From positions 1 through 17,452 of the forward strand of contig JAGLKS010000196.1 in the NCBI GenBank assembly GCA_023140905.1: DNA of 17,452 nucleotides, read 5' to 3'. Origin of the DNA: Alphaproteobacteria bacterium. GTDB lineage: Bacteria > Pseudomonadota > Alphaproteobacteria > Micavibrionales > Micavibrionaceae. This document shows positions 1-7,007 of the stretch, in pieces. A model generated the notes under the pieces. That model did no database searches, was not told where the DNA came from, and worked only from the letters and a program-made list of their open reading frames with translations. Numbering within the stretch: position 1 is the first letter of the stretch; every line of letters starts with the position of its first letter. A program made the position numbers and the translations under genes.

Positions 1-102
1 AAACGTATGCGCGAGGAAAAAGGCTCGGAGATATTTAATATGGAATTTTTTGAAGCTTTTGCTCAAATGAAGATGGAAGAATTTGAAAAGCAAATTAACT
101 AG
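1..102 (+). CDS. C-terminal fragment of an unrecognised protein, cut by the window edge
   Basis: An open frame runs from base 1 to a TAG stop at 100-102 and gives the last 33 residues of a protein. The fragment is charged and helical, with alternating Glu/Lys and aromatic residues (it ends MKMEEFEKQIN). It does not look like the end of LeuC, although leuD follows only 13 bases later. The leuD ribosome-binding site (AGGAG) overlaps this stop codon, so the two genes are probably co-transcribed and may be translationally coupled. Too little is visible to name the family. Confidence 0.55.
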   Translation, partial: KRMREEKGSEIFNMEFFEAFAQMKMEEFEKQIN

Positions 103-115
103 GAGAAAATAATCA

Positions 116-721
116 ATGGAGCCTTTTACTAAACTAACATCAACAGCCGCTCCGCTGGATATGATTAATGTCAATACAGATGTCATTATCCCGAAACAGT
201 TTCTAAAAACTGTAAAGCGTACAGGACTCGGCATTAGTGCTTTTTTTGATATCCGCTATGATGATAACGGAAAAGAGCTACCAGAGTTTGTACTGAACAA
301 GCCCGAATATAAAAGCGCACAAATCCTGATTGCCGGAGAGAATTTCGGCTGCGGCTCATCACGTGAACACGCACCATGGGCAATAATGGATATGGGCTTT
401 CGCTGTATCATAGCTCCAAGCTTTGCCGATATCTTCTATAATAACAGCTTTAAAAACGGTCTCTTGCCGATGGTACTTTCTCAAGATCAAGTCACAGTCC
501 TGATGGAAGAAGCAAAAACTAACCCAGAGGCTTTATTCGAGGTTGATCTGGGAAATCAAACAATCACTCGCGGAAATACATCATCATTCAGCTTTGACCT
601 TGATCCTTTTCGTAAACATTGCTTGCTCAATGGACTGGATGATGTTGGCTTAACACTGCAAAAAGACGCAGTTATCGCAGCGTTTGAAGCAAAAAATAAA
701 GACGAAAAGCCTTGGGTTTAA
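116..721 (+). CDS. leuD: 3-isopropylmalate dehydratase small subunit (LeuD)
   Basis: LeuD is the small, swivelling subunit of isopropylmalate isomerase. With LeuC it converts 2-isopropylmalate to 3-isopropylmalate in cytoplasmic leucine synthesis. The 201-residue length is normal for bacterial LeuD. The N-terminus carries the expected region with [12 protein letters not shown] (about residues 20-31), and residues 74-90 hold the family hallmark [16 protein letters not shown], the substrate-binding loop that completes the active site of the large subunit. The ATG at 116 has AGGAG about nine bases upstream. leuB follows after 30 bases. LeuC, the iron-sulfur large subunit it needs, is not in the window, and the fragment just upstream does not resemble it. 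Identification is secure. Confidence 0.96.
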   Translation: MEPFTKLTSTAAPLDMINVNTDVIIPKQFLKTVKRTGLGISAFFDIRYDDNGKELPEFVLNKPEYKSAQILIAGENFGCGSSREHAPWAIMDMGFRCIIAPSFADIFYNNSFKNGLLPMVLSQDQVTVLMEEAKTNPEALFEVDLGNQTITRGNTSSFSFDLDPFRKHCLLNGLDDVGLTLQKDAVIAAFEAKNKDEKPWV

Positions 722-751
722 TACCGTTTATAAGAAAGAGATAAATATATT

Positions 752-1843
752 ATGACAAAAACATATAAATTGAAAGTTCTTGCCGGTGATGGTATCGGTC
801 CGGAAATCATAAAAGAAACCTACAAAATCATTGATTGGATCAATGCTACGTCTGATATAATCATAGAAACATCAGAGGGGCTTATAGGTGGATGCTCTAT
901 AGATAAACATAATTCTCCCTTAACAGATGAAACTTTAGACGAATGCAAATCCAGCGATGCTATTTTAATGGGCGCTGTAGGTGGTCCTAAATGGGACAAT
1001 GTAGCTTATGATATACGCCCGGAAGCCGGACTACTCAAGCTCAGAAAATCGCTCGATCTATACGCAAATTTGCGACCGGCAAAAGTGCTGGATGCTCTGA
1101 TTGAATCATCAGCACTGAAACCGGAAATTGTCAAAGGACTGGATATCCTTATTGTGCGTGAATTAACAAGTGGCCTGTATTTTGGAACACCACGCGCTAT
1201 CGAAGATTTAGATAATGGCGAACAAAAAGGCATTGATACCTGTACTTACACCACATCAGAAATCCAGCGCGTTGCCCGCGTAGCTTTCGAAACAGCCCGC
1301 AAACGCAGCAACAAAGTCACATCATGCGATAAAGCCAATGTTCTGGCCACCAGCAAATTATGGCGTCAAACTGTGACCGAGCTTCATAAGAATGAATATA
1401 GCGACGTTGAGCTAGATCATATGTATGTCGATAACTGCGCCATGCAACTTGTCCGTAATCCTCGACAATTTGACGTTATAGTTACAGATAACCTCTTTGG
1501 CGATATTTTATCCGATGAATCTGCCATGCTAACAGGCTCTCTGGGAATGCTGCCCTCCGCCTCAATGGGCGGCGAAGACATGCCCTATCTATACGAACCT
1601 ATCCATGGAAGTGCCCCAGATATTGCCGGTAAAAACATAGCAAACCCATTAGCAACAATTTTAAGCATGGCTCTAGCTTTGCGCTACTCTTTCGATAGCA
1701 AAGCTCTGGCACAGAAAATAGAAGAAGCTGTATCCGCTGTTTTGGCTGACAACTTACGCACAAGTGACATTATGAGCGAAGGGTGCAAAGAAATCACCAC
1801 AAGCGAAATGGGAAGTGCTATTGTAGCAAAACTAAATGGATAG
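752..1843 (+). CDS. leuB: 3-isopropylmalate dehydrogenase (LeuB)
   Basis: LeuB is the NAD-dependent enzyme that oxidises and decarboxylates 3-isopropylmalate to 2-ketoisocaproate, the third step of leucine synthesis. At 363 residues it has full family length. Visible motifs in order are the N-terminal [10 protein letters not shown] (10-19), [10 protein letters not shown] (73-82), the substrate-binding arginines around NLRPAKV (106-112) and [11 protein letters not shown] (135-145), [13 protein letters not shown] (193-205), the metal-binding [11 protein letters not shown] (246-256) and the NAD-binding [19 protein letters not shown] (281-299). NLRPAKV and ELTSGLYFG separate it from isocitrate and tartrate dehydrogenases. 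The ATG is preceded by a purine-rich AAGAAAGAG. It lies 30 bases after leuD and is very probably in the same transcript. Confidence 0.97.
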   Translation: MTKTYKLKVLAGDGIGPEIIKETYKIIDWINATSDIIIETSEGLIGGCSIDKHNSPLTDETLDECKSSDAILMGAVGGPKWDNVAYDIRPEAGLLKLRKSLDLYANLRPAKVLDALIESSALKPEIVKGLDILIVRELTSGLYFGTPRAIEDLDNGEQKGIDTCTYTTSEIQRVARVAFETARKRSNKVTSCDKANVLATSKLWRQTVTELHKNEYSDVELDHMYVDNCAMQLVRNPRQFDVIVTDNLFGDILSDESAMLTGSLGMLPSASMGGEDMPYLYEPIHGSAPDIAGKNIANPLATILSMALALRYSFDSKALAQKIEEAVSAVLADNLRTSDIMSEGCKEITTSEMGSAIVAKLNG

Positions 1844-1888
1844 CAGCATTTTCATAATGCCTTGTAAAGCAAAATAGGAGAATACACC

Positions 1889-2377
1889 ATGATTGCAAGT
1901 ATAATTGTCTTTCTCTATCTGACCGGAGCCATTGACGCAAATAGCGCAATAGCATCCCTTTATATTACAGGTGCTCTGCTTATTATCGCGGAAATTGGTG
2001 TTGTCTCCTTTGGTCTGATAGCACTAAACGGGATAATAGCTTTATACGCCGCCTACGCTATTCAAAGCGGGAATGATCTTATATTTGGTCTTCCTATAGG
2101 CTGGCATTTATTATTTGGTATGGTTTTTGTTGAATTATCCACTGTTTTCTGCATCATCGCGGTACACTTACACTTGCGTAAACAAAAAGTGGTTAGTGGC
2201 ACTGAAAGTATGATTAACGATAATGCTACAATTATCGAATGGGACGGACAAAAAGGTAGTGTCCGTTATGATGGAGAAATCTGGAAAGCTATGTCAGAAG
2301 AACCTCTTACCGTTAAACCGGACGATAAAGTAACTATAAAAGCCGTTAACAAACTGGAGCTTGTCATTACCCAATAA
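1889..2377 (+). CDS. NfeD-family membrane protein, short form
   Basis: This 162-residue protein has the layout of short NfeD proteins. Two to three hydrophobic helices fill about residues 1-95 (with EIGVVSFGLIALNGIIALYAAYA around 35-57), and a soluble C-terminal beta-rich domain of the OB-fold type covers about 108-162. It lacks the N-terminal ClpP-like serine protease domain of long NfeD proteins, so it should be a structural partner and not a protease. The next gene encodes an SPFH/stomatin protein, the usual partner: NfeD-SPFH pairs are encoded together widely and are thought to organise membrane microdomains. A good ribosome-binding site (AGGAG) precedes the ATG. The gap from leuB is 45 bases with no terminator, so read-through from the leucine genes is likely. 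The exact role is unknown. Confidence 0.85.
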   Translation: MIASIIVFLYLTGAIDANSAIASLYITGALLIIAEIGVVSFGLIALNGIIALYAAYAIQSGNDLIFGLPIGWHLLFGMVFVELSTVFCIIAVHLHLRKQKVVSGTESMINDNATIIEWDGQKGSVRYDGEIWKAMSEEPLTVKPDDKVTIKAVNKLELVITQ

Positions 2378-2438
2378 CTAAATAAGTAAACTAACCAATA
2401 ATATAACCACTCAATGCAACATATAAGGAGATTTTAAC

Positions 2439-3191
2439 ATGCCTTTTATTATTCCATTTTTAGTCTTTCTCGCTATCGCCCTGTTTACCTCAGTGCGTAT
2501 TATTCAAGAATATGAGCGAGGCGTTATCTATACACTCGGACGCTATACCAGTAACCGAGGTCCCGGTGTTCAACTCATTTTCCCCGGCATTCAAAAAGTC
2601 CTGCTGGTTGATATGCGCATACGCACCGTAGATGTACCTTCACAAGATGTGATCTCCAAAGACAACATCTCTGTCAAAGTCAATGCTGTGCTGTATTACC
2701 GCGTTGTCGATCCGGGAATGGCCATTAACAAAGTTGAAAACTTTATCGTAGCGACAAGCCAGCTTGCACAAACTACCTTACGTTCCATTCTGGGAAAACA
2801 CGAAATGGATGAGATGCTTTCCAAACGTGATGAACTTAATAGCGATATTCAGGCTATTCTGGACCAACAAACCGAAGGTTGGGGAATTAAAGTCACTAAC
2901 GTTGAAATCAAGAATGTTGATATTGATGCGACCATGGTTCGGGCGATTGCAAAACAAGCTGAAGCTGAACGTACACGGCGTGCAAAAATCATCAACGCTG
3001 AAGGTGAGTTGCAAGCCGCGCAAAAACTGGACGAAGCTGCGGAAATTTTGGCAAGACGACCGGAAACAATGCAACTGCGTTATCTGGGAACAATGGCAGA
3101 ATTCACTAATGCTAAGGGCAATACGATTATTTTGCCACTTCCGCTTGATCTCTTGGGCGGTTTGAAAAAACTGGCTGGTGGCGGGAATTAA
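2439..3191 (+). CDS. Stomatin/prohibitin-like SPFH (band 7) membrane protein
   Basis: This 250-residue protein is a bacterial stomatin homologue (slipin type). One N-terminal hydrophobic segment (about 3-18) is followed by the band 7 domain starting at EYERGVIYTLGRY (24-36) with RGPGVQLIFPG (40-50), the conserved MRIRTVDVPSQDVISKDNISV region (59-79), and the family signature ILGKHEMDEMLSKRDELN (117-134). A helical segment rich in Ala, Glu and Arg (about 165-207) should drive oligomerisation. The C-terminus is glycine-rich and short. Such proteins form membrane-attached rings and work with NfeD partners, here encoded 61 bases upstream. The ATG has AAGGAG nearby. The gene ends 36 bases before a strong hairpin terminator. 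The family call is firm; the cellular role is inferred. Confidence 0.92.
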   Translation: MPFIIPFLVFLAIALFTSVRIIQEYERGVIYTLGRYTSNRGPGVQLIFPGIQKVLLVDMRIRTVDVPSQDVISKDNISVKVNAVLYYRVVDPGMAINKVENFIVATSQLAQTTLRSILGKHEMDEMLSKRDELNSDIQAILDQQTEGWGIKVTNVEIKNVDIDATMVRAIAKQAEAERTRRAKIINAEGELQAAQKLDEAAEILARRPETMQLRYLGTMAEFTNAKGNTIILPLPLDLLGGLKKLAGGGN

Positions 3192-3227
3192 AGTGTAGTT
3201 AAAACAAACACACCGCACAGACAAAGT

Positions 3228-3259
3228 AAAAGAGCCTGAAAATCTCAGGCTCTTTTTTA
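3228..3259. terminator. Bidirectional hairpin terminator between convergent genes
   Basis: AGAGCCTGA (3231-3239) pairs perfectly with TCAGGCTCT (3245-3253) around the five-base loop AAATC. Flanking A and T residues extend the stem. On the plus strand it is followed by a run of T residues (canonical, ending the SPFH gene). On the minus strand the stem is followed by TTTT, so it can also stop transcripts leaving the pilin gene at 3281. Confidence 0.9.
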
Positions 3260-3280
3260 TATTAGTGTTCTACTTAAATC

Positions 3281-3982
3281 CTAGTTAATACGAACAGCAA
3301 GCGCACAAGTTACAGTATCAAGTGCTTCTAAATAAACACCAGCTGCATCAGAACAACCTGTGGCCCCACCAGCAGTACCAACAACAGAACCAGTTGCAGA
3401 ACTACCATCATCAAGCTTCCGATCAATCCGGCCAGCCTGTAACTGTGTCAATCCTACTGTGTCACCAATTGCCGCATCAAAACTAACGCCAAGGTAACGT
3501 CCGGCACGAGATGCTGCTGCGTTTGTACCCGCAATTCCTCCAGCACCAACATGTTGTCCGGGAACTAACATAACATTATTAATATCTGCACTTAAATAAC
3601 CGCTTGCTGTCAAACTACCCGATAATAGATCTGCACCAGATAAATGCTCATAAAACCACGCACTTTCAGCATTAATAACATTAGCCAAAGGCTCAGATTC
3701 CAAAGTACTATTGCCATTACCCTTATTAGCCACGTTAGGCACACGAGCTACAGCATCAGTCATATCTCCGGGAATAGCATCATACATATCCTGAAATGTA
3801 GCACTTGCAGCATCAACTGCTTTGATTTGTGCAATCGTAGCATTAACGCGGGCATTTTCGATCATTTCCTGACCTTTAAGTATACCACCGATCAATAGAC
3901 CAATGATAACCATAACCACAGCAAGTTCGACAAGCGTAAAGCCTTTCTCACTTTTTATGGATTTTGTGAAATGTGTATTCAT
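3281..3982 (-). CDS. Type IV prepilin (probable pilus subunit)
   Basis: This is a 233-residue prepilin. The class III signal is plain: a basic 14-residue leader ends in Gly14, and cleavage before Phe15 gives a mature protein starting FTLVELAVVMVIIGLLIGG with Glu at +5, the hallmark of type IV pilins. PilD (11590-12390) should remove the leader and methylate the new N-terminus. The rest of the N-terminal helix (about to residue 70) is followed by a variable Ala/Gly/Ser-rich globular region. Cys210 and Cys226 near the C-terminus could form the D-loop disulfide of type IVa pilins. AAGGAG stands eight bases before the ATG. It is the last gene of the pilus block, 276 bases downstream of a membrane AraC regulator. 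It may be the major subunit, but a major/minor assignment cannot be made from sequence. The mature length (219) is larger than many major pilins. Confidence 0.93.
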   Translation of the reverse strand: MNTHFTKSIKSEKGFTLVELAVVMVIIGLLIGGILKGQEMIENARVNATIAQIKAVDAASATFQDMYDAIPGDMTDAVARVPNVANKGNGNSTLESEPLANVINAESAWFYEHLSGADLLSGSLTASGYLSADINNVMLVPGQHVGAGGIAGTNAAASRAGRYLGVSFDAAIGDTVGLTQLQAGRIDRKLDDGSSATGSVVGTAGGATGCSDAAGVYLEALDTVTCALAVRIN

Positions 3983-4009
3983 TATTCATTTTCTCCTTAC
4001 GAAAAAGAT

Positions 4010-4041
4010 TGTGTAAAAGATGTGTAAAAGTTTGTAAATAG
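4010..4041 (-). repeat. Three helically phased short repeats in the pilin leader
   Basis: On the plus strand, TGTGTAAAAGA (4010-4020) is followed at once by TGTGTAAAAGT (4021-4031), then a degenerate copy, TTTGTAAATAG (4031-4041). The GTAAA cores start at 4013, 4024 and 4034, so they are spaced 11 and 10 bases, about one DNA turn. They lie 31 to 57 bases upstream of the pilin start codon. They could be regulator half-sites or part of the untranslated leader. The binding partner is unknown. Confidence 0.5.
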
Positions 4042-4054
4042 TATTGAGAACTCA

Positions 4055-4078
4055 TCCAGAACGAGATTTCGTCCTGAA
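4055..4078 (-). promoter_or_regulatory. Possible RNA hairpin in the pilin leader
   Basis: Read on the minus strand, TTCAGGACGA can pair with TCGTTCTGGA around the loop AATC. The ten-pair stem contains two G-U wobbles. The wobbles favour the RNA of the pilin-sense strand over its complement. The hairpin sits about 73 to 96 bases upstream of the pilin ATG and just upstream of the phased repeats. No T-run follows, so it is not an ordinary terminator. The rest of the 276-base gap (3983-4258) shows no convincing promoter. Confidence 0.35.
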
Positions 4079-4258
4079 ACGTGCCGACAAGCACATGCAT
4101 GGATCATACACGCCTTTTCATCTCAATAACAGTCCCATTGTTAAAGCTTGGCATTTTCCTTTTAAAAAAACCTTAATTTTCAATGGGTTATTGATCAAGA
4201 AGACAAAGTGATTAATCAAAATAATAAATTGATGATAGCAACCGGATTTGTTTTTCTC

Positions 4259-5338
4259 TTATTTAATCATATTCTTGCGATAACCACTGGGACTTTGCCC
4301 CACCATATCCTTAAAGACACGATTGAAAGAAGGCACTGAATTAAACCCGACTTCTTCTGAAACAACCCTTATACTGGCTTTTGTCTCTATCAATAAGCGC
4401 TTGGAATCATCTATCCGGTGTTCATTAAGAAGCTGCGGGAAAGATTTCGAAAAATGGGTGTTGATAATGCGTGACGCTGAACCTTCCGATATCCCTAGCT
4501 CACGTGCAAGATCAGAACGCGAATAAGTCGGCTCATGATAAATCTTATCTAATGCAAACAAATCCTCAATCCGCTTTGCTAGAGCCTGGTCTTCTTGATT
4601 AAGACCGAATTCCCTACGCCCCTGATAAGGCAGAAACAAAGCCACTGGATAAATACGCAGTAAACTGGTCGAAACCAGATAAACAAAAGACAGTCCCAGC
4701 ACGGTACGCACTAAAGAAATATCGACACTAAAGTTAACATTGCTACCGCTTCGTAATGCCATCAGCCCCAAGAAAGCAACATTAACTATAATTAACGTCA
4801 ATATAAGCCAATACCGCTCTTTTCCTGCCTTTTGCTCTAATATATCAGCAAAAATGTTGCGACGAGTCCATATCATCAACAAACTAGCAGCCCCGGCAAT
4901 AACCCCCGTCACATTTAACCACTCGTATAATTCAGAACAAGTAGCAGCACTTTCCTGACTAACACCTTGTGTATAATGACTTGCAAAAAAAGCAGCCCCT
5001 AAAGCTAACGGCATAACAAGTAAAATCAACCAACTACGTAATGAAGGAAGAGTATGAATTTGTGATATTTGAATAATCAAAAGCACACCTAGCGGTGCTA
5101 TGAGTGTCCATGCTCCCCAACTAAATACATCATAATACACTGAAATATCTAAAAGGGATCTGCGTGCTAAATCAATAAAGAAAGCACAGCCAAGAGTAAA
5201 AAAATACATAAGTGGCAAAATCAACCTTACCACCGAGCCTTTTCTTACCTTGAAAGCAATATGCACCAACAGATAGACGCACTGAAACACGCCGATCAAA
5301 GATAACACTTCCGGTACTGTAAACCTCAATGAGTCCAT
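4259..5338 (-). CDS. Seven-helix membrane AraC-family transcription regulator
   Basis: This 359-residue protein joins a membrane sensor to a DNA-binding domain. About seven hydrophobic segments can be traced (roughly 10-30, 37-56, 72-92, 101-120, 138-157, 175-195, 207-226). After a linker comes a C-terminal AraC/XylS double helix-turn-helix (about 255-359) with LARELGISEGSASRIINTHF and the second-helix signature around VSEEVGFNSVPSFNRVFKDMVGQSPSGYR. It should bind DNA from the inner membrane and respond to a signal in or across it. It lies directly upstream of the pilin on the same strand, which makes the pilin promoter or the pilus operon its likely target (inference). No clear ribosome-binding site precedes the ATG at 5338, so expression may be low. 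An inverted repeat at 5382-5399 just upstream could serve autoregulation. Confidence 0.88.
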   Translation of the reverse strand: MDSLRFTVPEVLSLIGVFQCVYLLVHIAFKVRKGSVVRLILPLMYFFTLGCAFFIDLARRSLLDISVYYDVFSWGAWTLIAPLGVLLIIQISQIHTLPSLRSWLILLVMPLALGAAFFASHYTQGVSQESAATCSELYEWLNVTGVIAGAASLLMIWTRRNIFADILEQKAGKERYWLILTLIIVNVAFLGLMALRSGSNVNFSVDISLVRTVLGLSFVYLVSTSLLRIYPVALFLPYQGRREFGLNQEDQALAKRIEDLFALDKIYHEPTYSRSDLARELGISEGSASRIINTHFSKSFPQLLNEHRIDDSKRLLIETKASIRVVSEEVGFNSVPSFNRVFKDMVGQSPSGYRKNMIK

Positions 5339-5381
5339 TCTATGATTAGACGGAAAAAACCGCTGTGATGCAATACTATTC

Positions 5382-5399
5382 TTAAGTGAAACTACTTAA
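5382..5399. promoter_or_regulatory. Inverted repeat upstream of the AraC-family gene
   Basis: TTAAGT (5382-5387) and ACTTAA (5394-5399) are perfect inverted half-sites separated by six bases, 43 bases upstream of the regulator start. The symmetry and place suit an operator. AT-rich palindromes of this length also occur by chance. Confidence 0.35.
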
Positions 5400-5411
5400 A
5401 AACCAGATTAC

Positions 5412-5428
5412 AGGGGAGCATGTCCCCT
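5412..5428 (-). terminator. GC-rich hairpin after the helical-repeat protein gene (weak terminator candidate)
   Basis: AGGGGA (5412-5417) and TCCCCT (5423-5428) form a perfect six-pair stem with a five-base loop, starting just three bases after the stop codon of the gene ending at 5432. On the minus strand a TTTTT run appears only about ten bases beyond the stem, so termination would be partial at best. It may instead protect the upstream messenger from 3' decay. Confidence 0.4.
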
Positions 5429-5431
5429 CTT

Positions 5432-6196
5432 CTAATACCCGCCCTGACATAGAGGATCGTCTTTTGCTTCCTCAGTATCCAGTATCTGGTCACAAATAAA
5501 AGCGCGCGCCGCATTAATTTCTTCAGGATGCATCTTATGTATATTCGCTTTAAGCGTTTCAACAAGCAAGCTATAAGCTTCACGCTTACTCCCTTTTGCA
5601 TTCATTACAAAAGCAGGCATTTGATGAACCCAAACGGGGGCTTCAGAATTCTTTGTCTGAGCCAAAGCTTCAGCCAATTCCAGCGCTTTATCCATGTCTT
5701 TAAGACGGTGCCGGGCAAAATAAATCCCCTGCACTAACCAGTTCCATTTAATGCCTTCCGGTCGAACACCAACCATTTTCAGATAATCTAATACAGGACG
5801 ATATTTCTCCGGCTCTTGCAAACCACCAAAATAGTAAGACGCCAGATATGGAATGTAATTTGATACAGGATCAAGCTTGTCTTGCAAAAAAAACCAATCC
5901 GTCAGCGTTTCATAATCATAATCTTTAAGCGCTGTCACACGTCCGCCACTATCACCCATATTCTGAAGCATTAAACTATTGAGACGATACGATAAACTTT
6001 TATCGCCAAGCCCATAAAATGCCGCAAATTCTTCCTTGGGAGCTGGAGGGACATTTCCCCATTGCGACTTCATATCACGCAAAGAAAACCAAAGCATGAA
6101 ATTAGCTAATAAAGCTAACAGCAATGCTGCTTTAACCTTTTTTTCTAGTGAATAATGCCGCTTTTGTTCCACAATACCTGTCCGTATTTTATCCAC
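5432..6196 (-). CDS. Anchored helical-repeat protein of unknown function in the pilus locus
   Basis: I do not recognise this 254-residue protein by name. One membrane helix (about 22-38) follows a basic N-terminus, so the bulk (about 40-254) should face the periplasm. That part is helical and repeat-like. Segments such as KALELAEALAQ (170-180) and REAYSLLVETLKANIHKM (205-222) suggest degenerate TPR-like hairpins. Two cysteines (235, 250) lie near the C-terminus. The start is GTG, and the permease ends with TAG then an in-frame TAA directly before it, leaving only three bases between the genes. No strong ribosome-binding site is seen, so coupling to the permease is likely. By position it could be the third component of the pilus-associated ABC transporter, comparable to PilG in the Myxococcus PilGHI system; no sequence similarity has been shown. 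Confidence 0.75.
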   Translation of the reverse strand: MDKIRTGIVEQKRHYSLEKKVKAALLLALLANFMLWFSLRDMKSQWGNVPPAPKEEFAAFYGLGDKSLSYRLNSLMLQNMGDSGGRVTALKDYDYETLTDWFFLQDKLDPVSNYIPYLASYYFGGLQEPEKYRPVLDYLKMVGVRPEGIKWNWLVQGIYFARHRLKDMDKALELAEALAQTKNSEAPVWVHQMPAFVMNAKGSKREAYSLLVETLKANIHKMHPEEINAARAFICDQILDTEEAKDDPLCQGGY

Positions 6197-6199
6197 TTA

Positions 6200-6961
6200 C
6201 TAAAACTCACGCCTTACGAAATCAAAGCATGCGGCTAATAATACAAACAAAGAATAGATTGCTCCCTGACATAGCGCATAAACAAAATTATAATTGTCCT
6301 GAACGCCATAAATCAGCCACGAACTCTGTCCAAGTAAATCAAGACGCGGCGTAATAACCGAAACCATCTGCATGGCCATAGAATAAATCCCGTGACTATC
6401 TACAATTTCAGAATCAACAATACCTAATAGCTGGCCCATCAGCCGACCTAATACATAAACACCTAATGTAGACATTGCCGCACTCGAAGCACTGGAAATA
6501 TACATTGAAAAGAACAGGGCTATATTGACCATAATCACAGCTTCAACAATGATGCTTCCAACCCATAAAATATGGCCGTAACCAAATAATTGCGGAGAAA
6601 CCGCATAAACACAGACGCCAACGCCAACGCCTAATAAAATGCATAGAAGACTAAAAGCTAAAGCAAAGGAAAATATAATGCTCAAACGCCCGACAGGACG
6701 AGACAGTAAATACTCTATTTCTTTGCTTTCAAAAGCACGGCGGATAAAAAAGACAACAAATAATACCAATCCAAGAATTGAAACTATCCGCAAGCTTGCT
6801 CCAGCAAAAATCACAGTAAACTGGCTTTTTTCAACGATTGCAGCGCTGCCTAAAAATGTTGCAAGAGATGCTCCGACAATAAGTACAATTGCCAGCGATA
6901 ACATAAGCTTGTCACGCAATGCTGCCTTAAATACGTATTTCACCAATGGTGCAGAGAACAT
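6200..6961 (-). CDS. ABC-2 type transporter permease
   Basis: This 253-residue polytopic protein has about six hydrophobic segments (roughly 20-42, 52-74, 94-120, 130-155, 160-181, 226-247). Between the second and third lies a cytoplasmic stretch, RRAFESKEIEYLLSRPVGR (74-92), the coupling-helix pattern typical of ABC-2 permeases. It has no ATPase domain. The obvious partner is the lone ABC ATPase encoded at 13491-14243 on the same strand, separated by the TPR, pilD, pilT, pilU and mshL genes. The gene starts 46 bases after mshL and runs without a real gap into the helical-repeat gene. Known systems with this mix are the PilH/PilI pair needed for pili in Myxococcus xanthus and the Gld-type exporters. 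The substrate is unknown. The ribosome-binding site is weak (AGG about ten bases upstream). Confidence 0.8.
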   Translation of the reverse strand: MFSAPLVKYVFKAALRDKLMLSLAIVLIVGASLATFLGSAAIVEKSQFTVIFAGASLRIVSILGLVLFVVFFIRRAFESKEIEYLLSRPVGRLSIIFSFALAFSLLCILLGVGVGVCVYAVSPQLFGYGHILWVGSIIVEAVIMVNIALFFSMYISSASSAAMSTLGVYVLGRLMGQLLGIVDSEIVDSHGIYSMAMQMVSVITPRLDLLGQSSWLIYGVQDNYNFVYALCQGAIYSLFVLLAACFDFVRREF

Positions 6962-7007
6962 TTTTTCTGGAACCTATATTATATAGTAATTTCATTTAAG
7001 AATAATA

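Noticed and set aside
1..102. Calling the first fragment LeuC because leuD follows
   Set aside because: The visible C-terminal residues are charged and helical and do not resemble the LeuC terminus.
2764..3224. Two further long open frames overlapping the SPFH gene (plus-strand 2764-3165 and minus-strand 2778-3224)
   Set aside because: Their translations have no family motifs and improbable composition, while the overlapped frame is a clear stomatin homologue with a good ribosome-binding site.
4010..4041. Reading the phased repeats as a CRISPR fragment
   Set aside because: The units are only 11 bases, adjoin without spacers and number at most three.
4139..4200. A possible terminator with a T-run after the AraC gene
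   Set aside because: The T-run on the minus strand is not preceded by a stable GC-containing stem, so it looks like AT-rich sequence only.
3983..4258. A sigma-54 promoter for the pilin, as in Pseudomonas-type pili
   Set aside because: GGCAC occurs on the minus strand near 4081-4085, but no TTGC element follows at the required spacing.
5392..5601. Minus-strand open frame overlapping the end of the helical-repeat protein gene
   Set aside because: It overlaps a better-supported gene in another frame, shows no start signal or recognisable motif, and runs across the hairpin at 5412-5428.
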